This document shows, in pieces, positions 56,733-64,000 of a stretch of 64,000 bases of DNA. The position numbers were made by a program, and so were the translations under genes. The notes beneath the pieces are model-generated. The model was not told the DNA's origin and ran no database searches. It saw nothing but the letters and a program-made list of their open reading frames with translations. The DNA lies in the NCBI RefSeq assembly GCF_008271655.1, contig NZ_VKKX01000022.1:674271-738270 (forward strand). Direction: 5' to 3'. Origin of the DNA: Gemmobacter caeruleus. GTDB taxonomy: Bacteria > Pseudomonadota > Alphaproteobacteria > Rhodobacterales > Rhodobacteraceae. How positions within the stretch are numbered: the stretch's first letter is position 1; each line of letters opens with the position of its first letter.

Positions 56733-57956
56733 ATGACCCGCACATTCCTGGCCCGCAATCCCTCGGTCCTGTGGTTCCTCGCAGCCCTCGCGATCTTCAC
56801 CCTGACGGTCACGGTCCTGGCCGAGGGCCTGGGCCTCGGCCTGATCCCCACGGCCTTCGTCAAGGTGCTGGGCAAGACGCTCTGCCTCTGCCTGGTCGCG
56901 CTCGCCATGGATCTGATCTGGGGCTATACCGGCATCCTGTCGCTGGGCCATATGGCGTTTTTCGCGGTTGGCGGCTACATGACCGGCATGTGGCTGATGT
57001 ATGCCCGCACCGAAGAAATCGTGGTGCAGGCGCTGGCCGGATCGCCGATCCCGCCGACCCCGGACGAGGTGGCGCAGGGCGTGGCCACGCAGATCTTCGG
57101 CGTGGTCGGCGGGTCCGACCTGCCCGCGATCTGGTCCTTTGCCCATAGCGCCTGGCTGCAACTGCCGATGGTCGTCCTGGTGCCGGCGCTGCTGGCGATG
57201 ATCTTTGGCTGGCTGGCCTTTCGCGCGCGGGTGAACGGGGTTTACCTGTCGATCCTGACCCAGGCGATGACGCTGGCGCTGGCGCTCTACCTGTTCCAGA
57301 ACGACAGCGGGCTGCGCGGTAATAACGGCCTGTCGGGGTTGCAGAACCTGCCGGGCCTGGGCGAGGTGCCGCAATCCAGCCTGTCGATCTGGTTCTTCCT
57401 CGCCTCGGCGGCGCTGCTGGCGCTTGGTTATGTGGCGGCGGCCTTTGTCACCTCGGGCAAGTTCGGCAGCGCGCTGCGCGGCATTCGCGATGACGAACAG
57501 CGCCTGCGCTTCCTCGGCTACCCGGTAGAGGGCTACAAGCTCTTTGTCTTTACCCTGACCGCCGTGATCGCGGCCATTGCCGGGGCGTTCTATTACCCGC
57601 AGGCGGGCATCATCAACCCGGCCGAGCTCGCCCCGATCGCCTCGATCTATCTGGCGGTCTGGGTGGCGATTGGCGGGCGGGGACGGCTTTATGGCGCGGT
57701 GATCGGGGCGGGTTTCGTGTCGCTCCTGTCCTCGTGGTTCACCGGGGGCATGGCGCCGTCGATCCCGCTTGGTTTCTACACGATCCACTGGGTCGATTGG
57801 TGGACGGTGCTACTGGGCCTCGCCTTCGTGCTGGTCACGCTGTTCGTGCCGCGCGGCATTGGCGGGCTGTTCGACAAGCTGCCCAGCCCGCGCCGCCATG
57901 GCGCCCAGCTTGGCCCCGATGACGGCGCGCTGCGCGAAAAGGAGGCCGACGCATGA
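56733..57956 (+). CDS. urtC: Urea ABC transporter permease UrtC
   Basis: A 407-residue LivM-like permease with about ten membrane helices. Features are KTLCLCLVALAMDLIWGYTGILSLGHMAFFAVGGYMTGMW (46-85), the RGNNGLSGLQNLPG loop and the GIRDDEQRLRFLGYPV EAA segment near 250. GGAGG precedes the ATG. The last four bases overlap urtD (ATGA), so the two are translated together. Confidence 0.94.
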   Translation: MTRTFLARNPSVLWFLAALAIFTLTVTVLAEGLGLGLIPTAFVKVLGKTLCLCLVALAMDLIWGYTGILSLGHMAFFAVGGYMTGMWLMYARTEEIVVQALAGSPIPPTPDEVAQGVATQIFGVVGGSDLPAIWSFAHSAWLQLPMVVLVPALLAMIFGWLAFRARVNGVYLSILTQAMTLALALYLFQNDSGLRGNNGLSGLQNLPGLGEVPQSSLSIWFFLASAALLALGYVAAAFVTSGKFGSALRGIRDDEQRLRFLGYPVEGYKLFVFTLTAVIAAIAGAFYYPQAGIINPAELAPIASIYLAVWVAIGGRGRLYGAVIGAGFVSLLSSWFTGGMAPSIPLGFYTIHWVDWWTVLLGLAFVLVTLFVPRGIGGLFDKLPSPRRHGAQLGPDDGALREKEADA

Positions 57957-58717
57957 CCACGATCGCCCCCCCGCGCATCACATCCCTGCTGGAGGTTTCG
58001 GGCGTGTCCGTCACCTTTGACGGGTTCCGCGCCATCAACAACCTGTCCTTCACCATCGGCCCGCAGGAATTGCGCGCAGTGATCGGCCCGAACGGCGCCG
58101 GCAAGACCACCTTCATGGATATCGTCACCGGCAAGACCCGCCCCGACGAAGGCACGGTGACCTTTGGCGAGGTGCCCAGATCACTGCTCAGGATGTCCGA
58201 GGCGCAGATCGCCCGCGCCGGTGTGGGCCGCAAGTTCCAGCGCCCCACCGTGTTCGAGGATCAGAGCGTATCCGAAAACCTGATCCTCGCGCTCAAGGCC
58301 CAGCGCGCGCCGTGGCGGGTGCTGTTCTGGCGCGAAACCGGCCAGGATCGCGCCAAGGTGGCCGCACTGGCCGAACAGGTCGGGCTTCAGGATCATCTGG
58401 CGCGCAAGGCGGGCGAGCTGTCGCATGGCCAGAAGCAATGGCTGGAAATCGCCATGCTGCTGGCACAGGAGCCGCGCCTTCTGCTGGTCGATGAGCCGGC
58501 CGCGGGGATGAGCTTTCTGGAACGCGAACAGACCACCGCGCTGCTGGTCGAGCTGGCAAAGACCCGCGCCGTCGTCGTGGTGGAACATGACATGGAGTTC
58601 ATTCGCCGGCTGAACTGCAAGGTCACCGTGCTGCACGAAGGTTCGGTGCTGGCCGAGGGCAGCCTCGACCACGTCACCAAGAACCCGCAAGTCATCGAAG
58701 TCTATCTGGGGCGTTGA
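57953..58717 (+). CDS. urtD: Urea ABC transporter ATP-binding protein UrtD
   Basis: A 254-residue LivG-like ATPase. Walker A GPNGAGKTTFMDIVTG (about 45-60), signature LSHGQKQWLEIAMLL and Walker B LLLVDEPAAGM are intact, with the H-loop in VVVEHDM. Note LSHGQ replaces the usual LSGGQ, as is normal in UrtD. It overlaps urtC by four bases and precedes urtE by two. Confidence 0.95.
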   Translation: MTTIAPPRITSLLEVSGVSVTFDGFRAINNLSFTIGPQELRAVIGPNGAGKTTFMDIVTGKTRPDEGTVTFGEVPRSLLRMSEAQIARAGVGRKFQRPTVFEDQSVSENLILALKAQRAPWRVLFWRETGQDRAKVAALAEQVGLQDHLARKAGELSHGQKQWLEIAMLLAQEPRLLLVDEPAAGMSFLEREQTTALLVELAKTRAVVVVEHDMEFIRRLNCKVTVLHEGSVLAEGSLDHVTKNPQVIEVYLGR

Positions 58718-58719
58718 AC

Positions 58720-59415
58720 ATGCTGACAACCGAAGGGCTGACCCTGCATTACGGCGGCAGCCAGATCCTGAACGGCATCGACCTGGAGGCAAGGGCCGGG
58801 GTCGTGACCTGTGTCATGGGCACCAATGGGGTGGGCAAGACCTCGCTCCTGAAGGCGCTGGCGGGCACGCATCCGCGGTCGGGCGGCACGGTCACGCTGG
58901 ATGGCGAGGCGCTGCCCGTTCTGCCCGCGCAACAAATGGCGCGGCGCGGCTTGGCGGTGGTGCCACAGGGGCGGATGATCTTTCCGCTGCTGACGGTGCG
59001 CGAGAATCTGGAAACCGGCTTTTCGCTGCTGCCGAAATCCGAACATCGCGTGCCGGACGAGATCTATGACCTGTTCCCGGTGCTGAAGGACATGGGCCAC
59101 CGGCGCGGCGGCGATCTGTCGGGCGGGCAGCAACAGCAGCTTGCCATCGCGCGGGCGATGATCATGCGGCCCAAGGTCCTGTTGCTGGACGAACCGACCG
59201 AGGGCATCCAGCCCAATATCATTCAGCAGATCGGCCGGGTGATCGACTATCTCAAGGCCAAGGGCGACATGGCGATCATCCTGGTCGAACAGTATTTCGA
59301 TTTCGCCTTTGGCCTGGGCGATCACTTCTACGTCCTCAAGCGCGGCGCGGTGAACCTGTCGCATCCGAAAGAGGGGCTGACCCGCGAGGCGCTGCAAGCC
59401 GCGCTGAGCATCTGA
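58720..59415 (+). CDS. urtE: Urea ABC transporter ATP-binding protein UrtE
   Basis: A 231-residue LivF-like ATPase. Walker A GTNGVGKTSLLKAL (about 35-48), signature LSGGQQQQLAIARAMIM and Walker B VLLLDEPTEGI are present, followed by IILVEQYFDFAFGL. The ATG at 58720 is preferred over a TTG at 58714 that overlaps the urtD stop. It ends the urtABCDE operon; a 61-bp gap leads to the Rrf2 gene. Confidence 0.94.
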   Translation: MLTTEGLTLHYGGSQILNGIDLEARAGVVTCVMGTNGVGKTSLLKALAGTHPRSGGTVTLDGEALPVLPAQQMARRGLAVVPQGRMIFPLLTVRENLETGFSLLPKSEHRVPDEIYDLFPVLKDMGHRRGGDLSGGQQQQLAIARAMIMRPKVLLLDEPTEGIQPNIIQQIGRVIDYLKAKGDMAIILVEQYFDFAFGLGDHFYVLKRGAVNLSHPKEGLTREALQAALSI

Positions 59416-59476
59416 ATCTTTTGCCCGGCCCCAGCATCCGATTGATTCCGCGCGGCTTTGCCCTTACGGAATCACT

Positions 59477-59944
59477 ATGATCACGCAGAAGATGAAATAT
59501 GCGCTGAAGGCCCTGCTGGCCCTGGCCGATGAGGCCGCCCAGCCCGTGCCCCAGGCGCTGACCATCGAGGAAATCGCCCGGCGGTCCGGCACGCCAAAGC
59601 GGTTTCTCGAACATATCCTGCTGGAAATCCGCAATGCCGGCGTCATCGCCTCCACCCGGGGGCGGGCGGGGGGCTATACGCTGGTCCAGGCGCCGCGCGA
59701 CATCTCGCTTTCGGAACTGCTGCGCCTGATCGACGGGCCGATCGCGCCGCTGCCCTGCCTGTCGCGGCGGTCCTATCAACGCTGCGAGGATTGCAGCGAC
59801 GAGGCGACCTGCCGCATCCGCAAGGTCTTTGCCGAAGTGTTCTGGTCTTACCTGCTGATCATCGAATCGCTGACGCTGGAAGACATGTTGAAATCAACCG
59901 AGGTCAGCACCGCCGTCCTGCGCGAAACCGAGCCGGGGCAATGA
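59477..59944 (+). CDS. Rrf2 family transcriptional regulator
   Basis: A 155-residue winged-helix repressor. The N-terminal HTH (KMKYALKALLALA, EEIARRSGTPKRFLEHILLEIRNAG, RGRAGGYTL) is standard. Four cysteines (C94, C103, C106, C112, in PCLSRRSYQRCEDCSDEATC) resemble a metal or Fe-S site, though the spacing differs from IscR/NsrR. It may sense iron, NO or redox. It overlaps the FAD oxidoreductase gene by four bases (ATGA) and may regulate it. Confidence 0.85.
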   Translation: MITQKMKYALKALLALADEAAQPVPQALTIEEIARRSGTPKRFLEHILLEIRNAGVIASTRGRAGGYTLVQAPRDISLSELLRLIDGPIAPLPCLSRRSYQRCEDCSDEATCRIRKVFAEVFWSYLLIIESLTLEDMLKSTEVSTAVLRETEPGQ

Positions 59945-61323
59945 CCCCGCGCGCCCTGGGCGGCGTGTCGTTCTGGTATGCCGATATCGGCCTGCCCGAC
60001 CGCCGCGCGGCCCTGGCGGGCGACACGACCGCCGATGTGGCGATCATCGGGGCGGGCTATACCGGGCTTTGGACGGCCTGGTATCTGCGGCAGGCCGACC
60101 CGTCGCTGAATGTGCTGGTCATCGAAAAGGATTTCGCGGGCTTTGGCGCCTCGGGGCGCAATGGCGGCTGGCTGACCGGCGGCTTCGCCTGGTCGCAGGA
60201 ACGCTATGCCCGCAGCCACGGGGCCGAGGCCGTGCGTGCCATGGTCGCCGCGATGAACGGCACGGTGGACGAGGTGATCGCCGTCGCCGAGGCCGAGGGG
60301 ATCGACGCCGATATCCGCCGCACCGATGAATTGATGGTGGCCACCACCCCCGCGCAACTGGGCCGCCTGCATGACGAGGTGTCGCATCGCACCAGTTGGG
60401 GCGAGGAAGGCCGCGTCCGCGCGATCTCCGCCGCCGAGGCGCGCGCCCGCGTGGCCATTCCCGGCACGCTGGGCGGCATGATCGTCACGGGCGTCGCGCG
60501 CGTGCAGCCGGCCAAGTTGGTGCGCGGGCTGGCCGCCGCGGTGGAACGCGCCGGCGCCCGCATCGTCGAGGGGACCGAGGTCTTGCGCTATGGCCCCGGC
60601 CGGGTGGAAACCGCACAGGGCGTGGTGCGCGCGCCGGTGATCCTGCGGGCGACCGAGGGTTTTACCGCCACCCTGCCCGGCCATCGCCGCGACTGGCTGC
60701 CGCTCAATTCCGCGCAGATCGTGACCGAGCCGCTACCACCCAAGGTCTGGGCCGAAATCGGCTGGGACGGGCATGAAATCCTCGGGGATTTCGCCAATGC
60801 CTATTGCTATTGCCAGCGCACGCGCGAGGGGCGCATCGCCGTGGGCGGGCGCGGCGTGCCCTATCGCTTTGCCTCGCGCCTCGACGAGAGCGGCACCCCG
60901 GACCCGGAAACGCTGCGCCGGCTGACCGCCATCCTGCACCGCCATTTTCCTGCCGCGCGCGGGGTGCGGATCGACCATGGCTGGTGCGGCGTGCTGGGCG
61001 TGCCGCGCGACTGGTGCGCCACGCTGGGCTTTGACCCGGCCACCGGGCTTGGCTTTGCCGGCGGTTATGTCGGGGTCGGGGTTTCGACATCGAACCTGGC
61101 CGGGCGCACGCTGGCCGATCTGGTGCTGCGCCGCGATACCGGCCTGACCCGCCTGCCCTGGGTCAACCGCCCGACCCGAAAATGGGAACCCGAACCCGCG
61201 CGCTGGCTGGGGGTGCGGGGGATGTATGCGCTGCTGAACGGCGCCGACCGGCGCGAGGCGGATCTGGGGCTGACGCAGACCTCGCGCCTGGCGCGGCTGG
61301 GCAACTGGCTGACCGGGCGCTGA
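59941..61323 (+). CDS. FAD-dependent oxidoreductase (DAO family)
   Basis: A 460-residue DAO-type flavoprotein. The FAD-binding GAGYTGLWTAWYL (37-49) and GFGASGRNGGWL (about 63-74), with LRATEGFTATLPGHRR and GFAGGYVGVGVSTSNLAGRTLAD at the C-terminus, match the glycine/sarcosine-oxidase-like and gamma-glutamylputrescine-oxidase-like group. Substrate unknown, possibly an amine. Start at 59941, overlapping the Rrf2 stop by four bases. A 6-bp hairpin (61320-61335) spans its stop and that of the convergent DUF1636 gene. Confidence 0.83.
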   Translation: MTPRALGGVSFWYADIGLPDRRAALAGDTTADVAIIGAGYTGLWTAWYLRQADPSLNVLVIEKDFAGFGASGRNGGWLTGGFAWSQERYARSHGAEAVRAMVAAMNGTVDEVIAVAEAEGIDADIRRTDELMVATTPAQLGRLHDEVSHRTSWGEEGRVRAISAAEARARVAIPGTLGGMIVTGVARVQPAKLVRGLAAAVERAGARIVEGTEVLRYGPGRVETAQGVVRAPVILRATEGFTATLPGHRRDWLPLNSAQIVTEPLPPKVWAEIGWDGHEILGDFANAYCYCQRTREGRIAVGGRGVPYRFASRLDESGTPDPETLRRLTAILHRHFPAARGVRIDHGWCGVLGVPRDWCATLGFDPATGLGFAGGYVGVGVSTSNLAGRTLADLVLRRDTGLTRLPWVNRPTRKWEPEPARWLGVRGMYALLNGADRREADLGLTQTSRLARLGNWLTGR

Positions 61324-61335
61324 GCGTCAGCTCAG
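61320..61335. terminator. Hairpin spanning two convergent stop codons
   Basis: CTGAGC-GTCA-GCTCAG, a 6-bp perfect stem, contains both stop codons of the convergent FAD-oxidoreductase and DUF1636 genes. It is short and has no T-tract, so termination is only a possibility. Confidence 0.3.
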
Positions 61336-61725
61336 CCGCCCGGCCCGCGTGACCAGCACCGCCGCCGCGCCGGGCACCTGACCGGGGCGCAAGGCGCCCT
61401 CCTGCCCCGCCGCATGGGCCATCATCGCCTCCAGATCGCAGCCCTCGGCCACATCGCCAAAGACCCAGGCGCCGCTCTCAGCCACCCGCCAGGCCAGTTG
61501 GCAGTCACGCCCGCAGGCATCGGAGCGCAGGTTGCCCGACATTTCGAATTCTGGCCCCATGCGCGCGGCCCCCACGGCCTGCGCCAGTTTCTGCATCAGC
61601 CGCAGCCCCGGCAGGCAGGCCCCGCCGCGATGCGGACAATCAAGGCAAAGCCGCAGCACCATTTGCGCCGAAACCGGCGGGTTCACGGCCCGGGATGCGC
61701 GAAAATCGCGCGGAACGCTGGTCAT
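61327..61725 (-). CDS. DUF1636 family metal-binding protein
   Basis: A 132-residue small soluble protein of the DUF1636 family, thought to be ferredoxin-like. Cysteines are placed at 27, 30, 37, 71 and 75 (CLDCPHRGGACLPG and ACGRDCQL), enough for a metal or Fe-S cluster. AAGGAGG precedes the ATG at 61725. A cobalamin riboswitch lies 50 bases upstream on the same strand, so it should be made only when B12 is low. A role in cobalt or cobalamin handling is therefore inferred. CobW is divergent next door. Confidence 0.82.
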   Translation of the reverse strand: MTSVPRDFRASRAVNPPVSAQMVLRLCLDCPHRGGACLPGLRLMQKLAQAVGAARMGPEFEMSGNLRSDACGRDCQLAWRVAESGAWVFGDVAEGCDLEAMMAHAAGQEGALRPGQVPGAAAVLVTRAGRLS

Positions 61726-62029
61726 CTTTCCTCCTTCCGGGGCACCCCGCCCGGGACTGGTTTCTGGTTTCGATGGCAGGTCTCCTGACTTGCGGGTCGG
61801 GGCGCCCTCCGCCTTCCCGGCCCGAGGGGGCCAGTGGCGGTTGGAGGGCGCTCGCCGCTTACAGTTGCGGGGGCAGTCGCGGGTTTGCACCGCGTTCCCT
61901 TTTCACCCGGCCTTGATACCGGGCACCATCGCCGCGATTGCTGCATGGGCGGCCGGCCCGCGTCAAGCCCCCGCTGGCAATCGCGGCGTCGTGACGCTAG
62001 GGTCGCGCTTCCAGACCAAGGATGCCGAC
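61726..62029 (-). other. Divergent leader region with riboswitch
   Basis: The 304-bp gap between DUF1636 and cobW is mostly occupied by the cobalamin riboswitch (61775-61927). The remaining 100 bases before cobW should contain the divergent cobW promoter; no clear elements were identified there. Confidence 0.6.
61775..61927 (-). promoter_or_regulatory. Cobalamin riboswitch
   Basis: Read on the minus strand it opens GGTGCCCGG, has GGGTGAAAAGGGAA and GGTGCAAACCC, then ACTGCCCCCGCAACTGTAAG. It ends AAGTCAGGAGACCTGCC, the B12 box and closing region. All diagnostic segments of a cobalamin (AdoCbl-type) riboswitch are present. It precedes the DUF1636 gene by 50 bases, where GGGGTGCCCC and the Shine-Dalgarno could be alternately paired. 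Confidence 0.92.
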
Positions 62030-63118
62030 ATGCCCGCCAAACCCGACAAACGCCTGCCCGTCACGCTGATCACCGGCTATCTCGGGGCGGGCAAGACCAC
62101 GCTTCTGAACGCGCTGCTGGCCGATCCGGCCATGGGGCGCGCGGCGGTGCTGATCAACGAATTCGGGGATGTCGGGCTGGATCACGATCTGATCGTGGAA
62201 ACCACCGAGGAAATGGTGCTGCTCGAATCGGGCTGCATGTGCTGCGCGGTGCGGGGTGACCTGACCCGGGCGCTGAGCGATCTGCTGGCGCGGCGCAAGG
62301 CCGGGCAGACCGGGTTCGACCGCGTGGTGATCGAGACCTCGGGCCTGGCCGATCCCGGGCCGATCCTGCATACGCTGCTGGTGGAGGAGGCACTGGCCGC
62401 CGGGTATCGCATGGATGGCGTGGTGACGCTGGCTGATGCCGCCCATGGGCCGGCCACGCTGGACAAGGGGTTCGAGGCGGTGGCGCAGGTCGCCATGGCC
62501 GACCTGATCGTGATCACCAAGGCCGATCTGGTGACCCCCGCCGCGCTGGAGGATTTCGCCCGCCGCCTGCGTGGCATCGCCCCGACCGCGCGGCAGATCG
62601 TGGCCGACAAGGGCCGCGTGCCCGCCGGCGCGCTGTTCGATCTGGGCGTGCCGAAGACGCTGGCCAAGGCCGAACAGGCCGAGGCCTGGGTCAATGCCGC
62701 CGCCGTGCCCAAGCCGCTGCCCGCCCTGACCAGCTTTGGTTCGCAGCACGGGCTGTTCGGCGCGGCCTTCACCGCGACACAGCCCTGGGCCGCAAAGCAT
62801 GACGACCGGATCCGGTCGGTTTCGGCGGTGATCGACCATCCGATCCATCCGGGCCTGTTCAATATCTGGATCGACACGCTGATCCAGCTGCGCGGCCCGG
62901 ATATCCTGCGGTTCAAGGCGCTGATCTGGCTGGAAGGCGAGAATGAGCCCTATGCCATCCATGGCGTGCAGCATGTCTTTGATCCGCCGGTGAAGCTGGC
63001 CCGCGCCCCGAAGGGCGACCGCAAGTCGCGCATCGTGATCATCGGCCGCGATATCGCCGAGGGTGTGCTGGAGGAGACGCTGGCATTCCTCAACAGCCCG
63101 GCCGAAACGCTGCGGTGA
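62030..63118 (+). CDS. CobW/COG0523 family GTPase
   Basis: A 362-residue metallochaperone GTPase. Walker A GYLGAGKTT (16-24), the metal-binding CxCC in GCMCCAVRGD (C69, C71, C72), NEFGDVG (about 43-49) and SGLADPGP are intact, and a C-terminal CobW_C domain begins near 235 (SVIDHPIHPG). It could load cobalt for B12 synthesis, given the riboswitch neighbour, or zinc or another metal. ATG at 62030 with AAGGA eight bases upstream; an upstream frame is shadow. Confidence 0.9.
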   Translation: MPAKPDKRLPVTLITGYLGAGKTTLLNALLADPAMGRAAVLINEFGDVGLDHDLIVETTEEMVLLESGCMCCAVRGDLTRALSDLLARRKAGQTGFDRVVIETSGLADPGPILHTLLVEEALAAGYRMDGVVTLADAAHGPATLDKGFEAVAQVAMADLIVITKADLVTPAALEDFARRLRGIAPTARQIVADKGRVPAGALFDLGVPKTLAKAEQAEAWVNAAAVPKPLPALTSFGSQHGLFGAAFTATQPWAAKHDDRIRSVSAVIDHPIHPGLFNIWIDTLIQLRGPDILRFKALIWLEGENEPYAIHGVQHVFDPPVKLARAPKGDRKSRIVIIGRDIAEGVLEETLAFLNSPAETLR

Positions 63119-63124
63119 GGCCGC

Positions 63125-63187
63125 AGGGGGCTGTCTGCCCCCTCTGCCCTGCGGGCATTCACCCCCGAGGATATTTTGGAACAGATG
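63125..63187 (+). repeat. Dispersed repeat, copy B
   Basis: GGGGG-CTGTCTG-CCCCC hairpin (from 63125), TCTGCCCTGCGGGCATTCACCCCCGA, then GGATATTTTGGAACAGATGAA. It follows cobW and shares the GGATATTTTnGAACAGATG core and the 5-bp G/C hairpin with copy A (56661-56712). The T-run after the hairpin suggests a terminator for cobW. Confidence 0.7.
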
Positions 63188-63198
63188 AAAGGCCGCGG

Positions 63199-63214
63199 TT
63201 AAGCGCATCTTAAC
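63199..63214 (+). promoter_or_regulatory. Perfect CtrA-binding site
   Basis: TTAA-GCGCATC-TTAAC is a full match to the CtrA consensus TTAA-N7-TTAAC. It lies 22 bases before the radC start, an activating or repressing position. CtrA in Rhodobacteraceae controls motility, gene-transfer agents and competence-type genes, and radC is a plausible target. Confidence 0.65.
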
Positions 63215-63236
63215 CATTGCGCTTCAGGCTGGGGGC

Positions 63237-63962
63237 ATGAGACATCGCCCGCCCGCCTTTGCCGAAGCCCCGCTGCCGCTGTTCGCCCCGCCCGGCGACG
63301 CGGATGAGGCCGATGGCGCGGCGCTGGTCGGGCGTCTGCCCTCCTATATCGCCGATCACCGCAAACGCCTGCGCAGCCGCTTCATGGAGGGGGGCGCGGC
63401 GGCGATGCCCGATTACGAATTGCTGGAGCTGGTGTTGTTTCGCGCCATACCCCGGCAGGATGTGAAGCCATTGGCGCGGCTCCTGCTGGAAACCTTTGGC
63501 GATTTCAACCGGGTCGTCACCGCCCCGGTGCCCCGGTTGATGGCGGTCAAGGGCGTGGGCGAGGCGGTGGTGCAGGAATTGAAGATCGTTGAGGCGGCGG
63601 CGCAGCGCATGGCGCGGGCGCGGGTGATGCAGCGGCCGGTCCTGTCCTCGTGGGATGCGTTGCTGGATTACTGCCACACCGCCATGGCGCATCGCGAGAC
63701 AGAGCAGTTCCGCATCCTGTTCCTCGACCGCAAGAATGTGCTGATCGCCGATGAGGAGCAGGCGCGCGGCACGGTCGATCACGTGCCTGTCTATCCGCGC
63801 GAGGTGGTGAAGCGCGCGCTGGAGATCAATGCCTCGGCGCTGATCCTGGTCCATTATGTGGCGCGCCACATAATGGATCTTTTGTGCCCCGTTTTCTTAT
63901 GTGTCCTACCGTCAAAATGGGTTGGTCTTTCAATGGCTTGTGGACCGAAGTCGGACACATAA
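63237..63962 (+). pseudogene. radC: DNA repair protein RadC, 3-prime end replaced
   Basis: The native part (residues 1 to about 205) is a RadC protein: helix-hairpin-helix PRLMAVKGVGEAVVQELKI (about 99-117) and the start of the JAB/JAMM domain (FRILFLDRKNVLI, VYPREVVKRALEINASALILVH). The family continues VHNHPSGD with the metal-binding motif. Here it changes to VHYVARHIMDLLCP and unrelated residues to a stop at 63962, so the JAMM active site is lost. The junction falls at a 26-bp palindrome (63851-63876). The frame stays open by chance. A CtrA site precedes the gene. Confidence 0.75.
63851..63876. repeat. 26-bp perfect palindrome at the radC break
   Basis: CCATTATGTGGCG and its complement CGCCACATAATGG are adjacent. 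The inner TTATGTG-GCGCGC-CACATAA gives 7-bp arms around a 6-bp spacer, a core-site layout used by tyrosine recombinases. It marks the end of recognisable radC sequence. Confidence 0.8.
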
Positions 63963-64000
63963 CGGTGCATATCTGCTGGCATTGGATGTTTCTGGTTTTG
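63877..64000. mobile_element. AT-richer insertion, end of unknown element
   Basis: The sequence after the palindrome (for example ATCTTTTGTGCCCCGTTTTC) is visibly AT-richer than the rest of the window. It repeats the TTATGTG/CACATAA arms as TTATGTGTCC (63897-63906) and GGACACATAA (63953-63962). No ORF is complete before the window ends. It is probably the end of an insertion element or integrative unit; the type is unknown. Confidence 0.5.

Noticed and set aside
56641..56736. 31-codon ORF between urtB and urtC, overlapping the urtC start
   Set aside because: It runs straight through the dispersed repeat (copy A) and its hairpin, so the frame is most likely chance. No ribosome site of its own is clear.
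53063..56908. 1281-codon minus-strand frame opposite urtA and urtB
   Set aside because: Same GC-bias artefact; the plus strand carries well-conserved urt genes.

Overview
This is a GC-rich stretch of an alphaproteobacterial chromosome, most likely Rhodobacteraceae/Paracoccaceae (Rhodobacter or Paracoccus relatives). The evidence is the gene order ffh, rpsP, rimM, trmD, rplS, rpmE, the family-typical protein sequences (for example the UPF0314 protein, L31 and Ffh), perfect TTAA-N7-TTAAC CtrA-type sites, and a 'GGATATTTTnGAACAGATG' intergenic repeat of a kind I associate with this family. Codons are strongly GC-biased, which produces very long antisense shadow ORFs. About 60 genes are supported. 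I saw no rRNA or tRNA gene and no CRISPR array.

Layout. 1-7.9 kb (minus strand): the translation/secretion operon (ffh to rpmE) with inserted metabolic genes: bluB, a chorismate mutase, two GNATs, a sulfotransferase-like protein and a membrane protein. 8-13 kb: a small exported repeat protein with its own terminator, a PP2A-type phosphatase, a UPF0314 membrane protein, an MFS transporter and a BktB-like thiolase. 13-20.6 kb: penicillin-binding protein 1C and an 1811-residue alpha-2-macroglobulin, a periplasmic repair/defence pair. 20.8-26.4 kb: a soluble hybrid histidine kinase, then yggT-recQ-yaaA. 26.6-31.3 kb: a thioesterase, a UMF1-type MFS transporter, mepA, a phytase-like protein and yhhQ, followed by a short transcript unit with an extraordinary Shine-Dalgarno sequence. 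31.3-45.4 kb: housekeeping and salvage genes (arfB, a PiT phosphate transporter, pncB/pncA for NAD salvage flanking a membrane hybrid kinase, trhO, a WYL regulator/GST pair, an EamA exporter, HU, amn, an SDR protein).

45-52 kb holds a GntR-controlled 5-oxoproline (pyroglutamate) operon: NRAMP-like transporter, pxpA, DUF1445 hydro-lyase, a pxpB-pxpC fusion, and a biotin carboxylase/BCCP protein. The last two together resemble a split urea carboxylase. 53.3-59.4 kb is the complete urea ABC transporter urtABCDE behind a candidate sigma-54 promoter, followed by an Rrf2 regulator and a FAD oxidoreductase. 61.3-63.1 kb has a cobalamin riboswitch driving a DUF1636 protein, divergent from a CobW GTPase; with bluB upstream this suggests a B12-making organism. 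The window ends in radC, preceded by a perfect CtrA site and broken by AT-richer DNA carrying palindromic recombinase-like sites.

The observations most worth following are the super-Shine-Dalgarno mini-transcript (31.0-31.2 kb), the PxpBC plus biotin carboxylase combination, the preQ1-I-like pseudoknot before yhhQ, the riboswitch-controlled DUF1636 gene, and the mobile-element boundary in radC.
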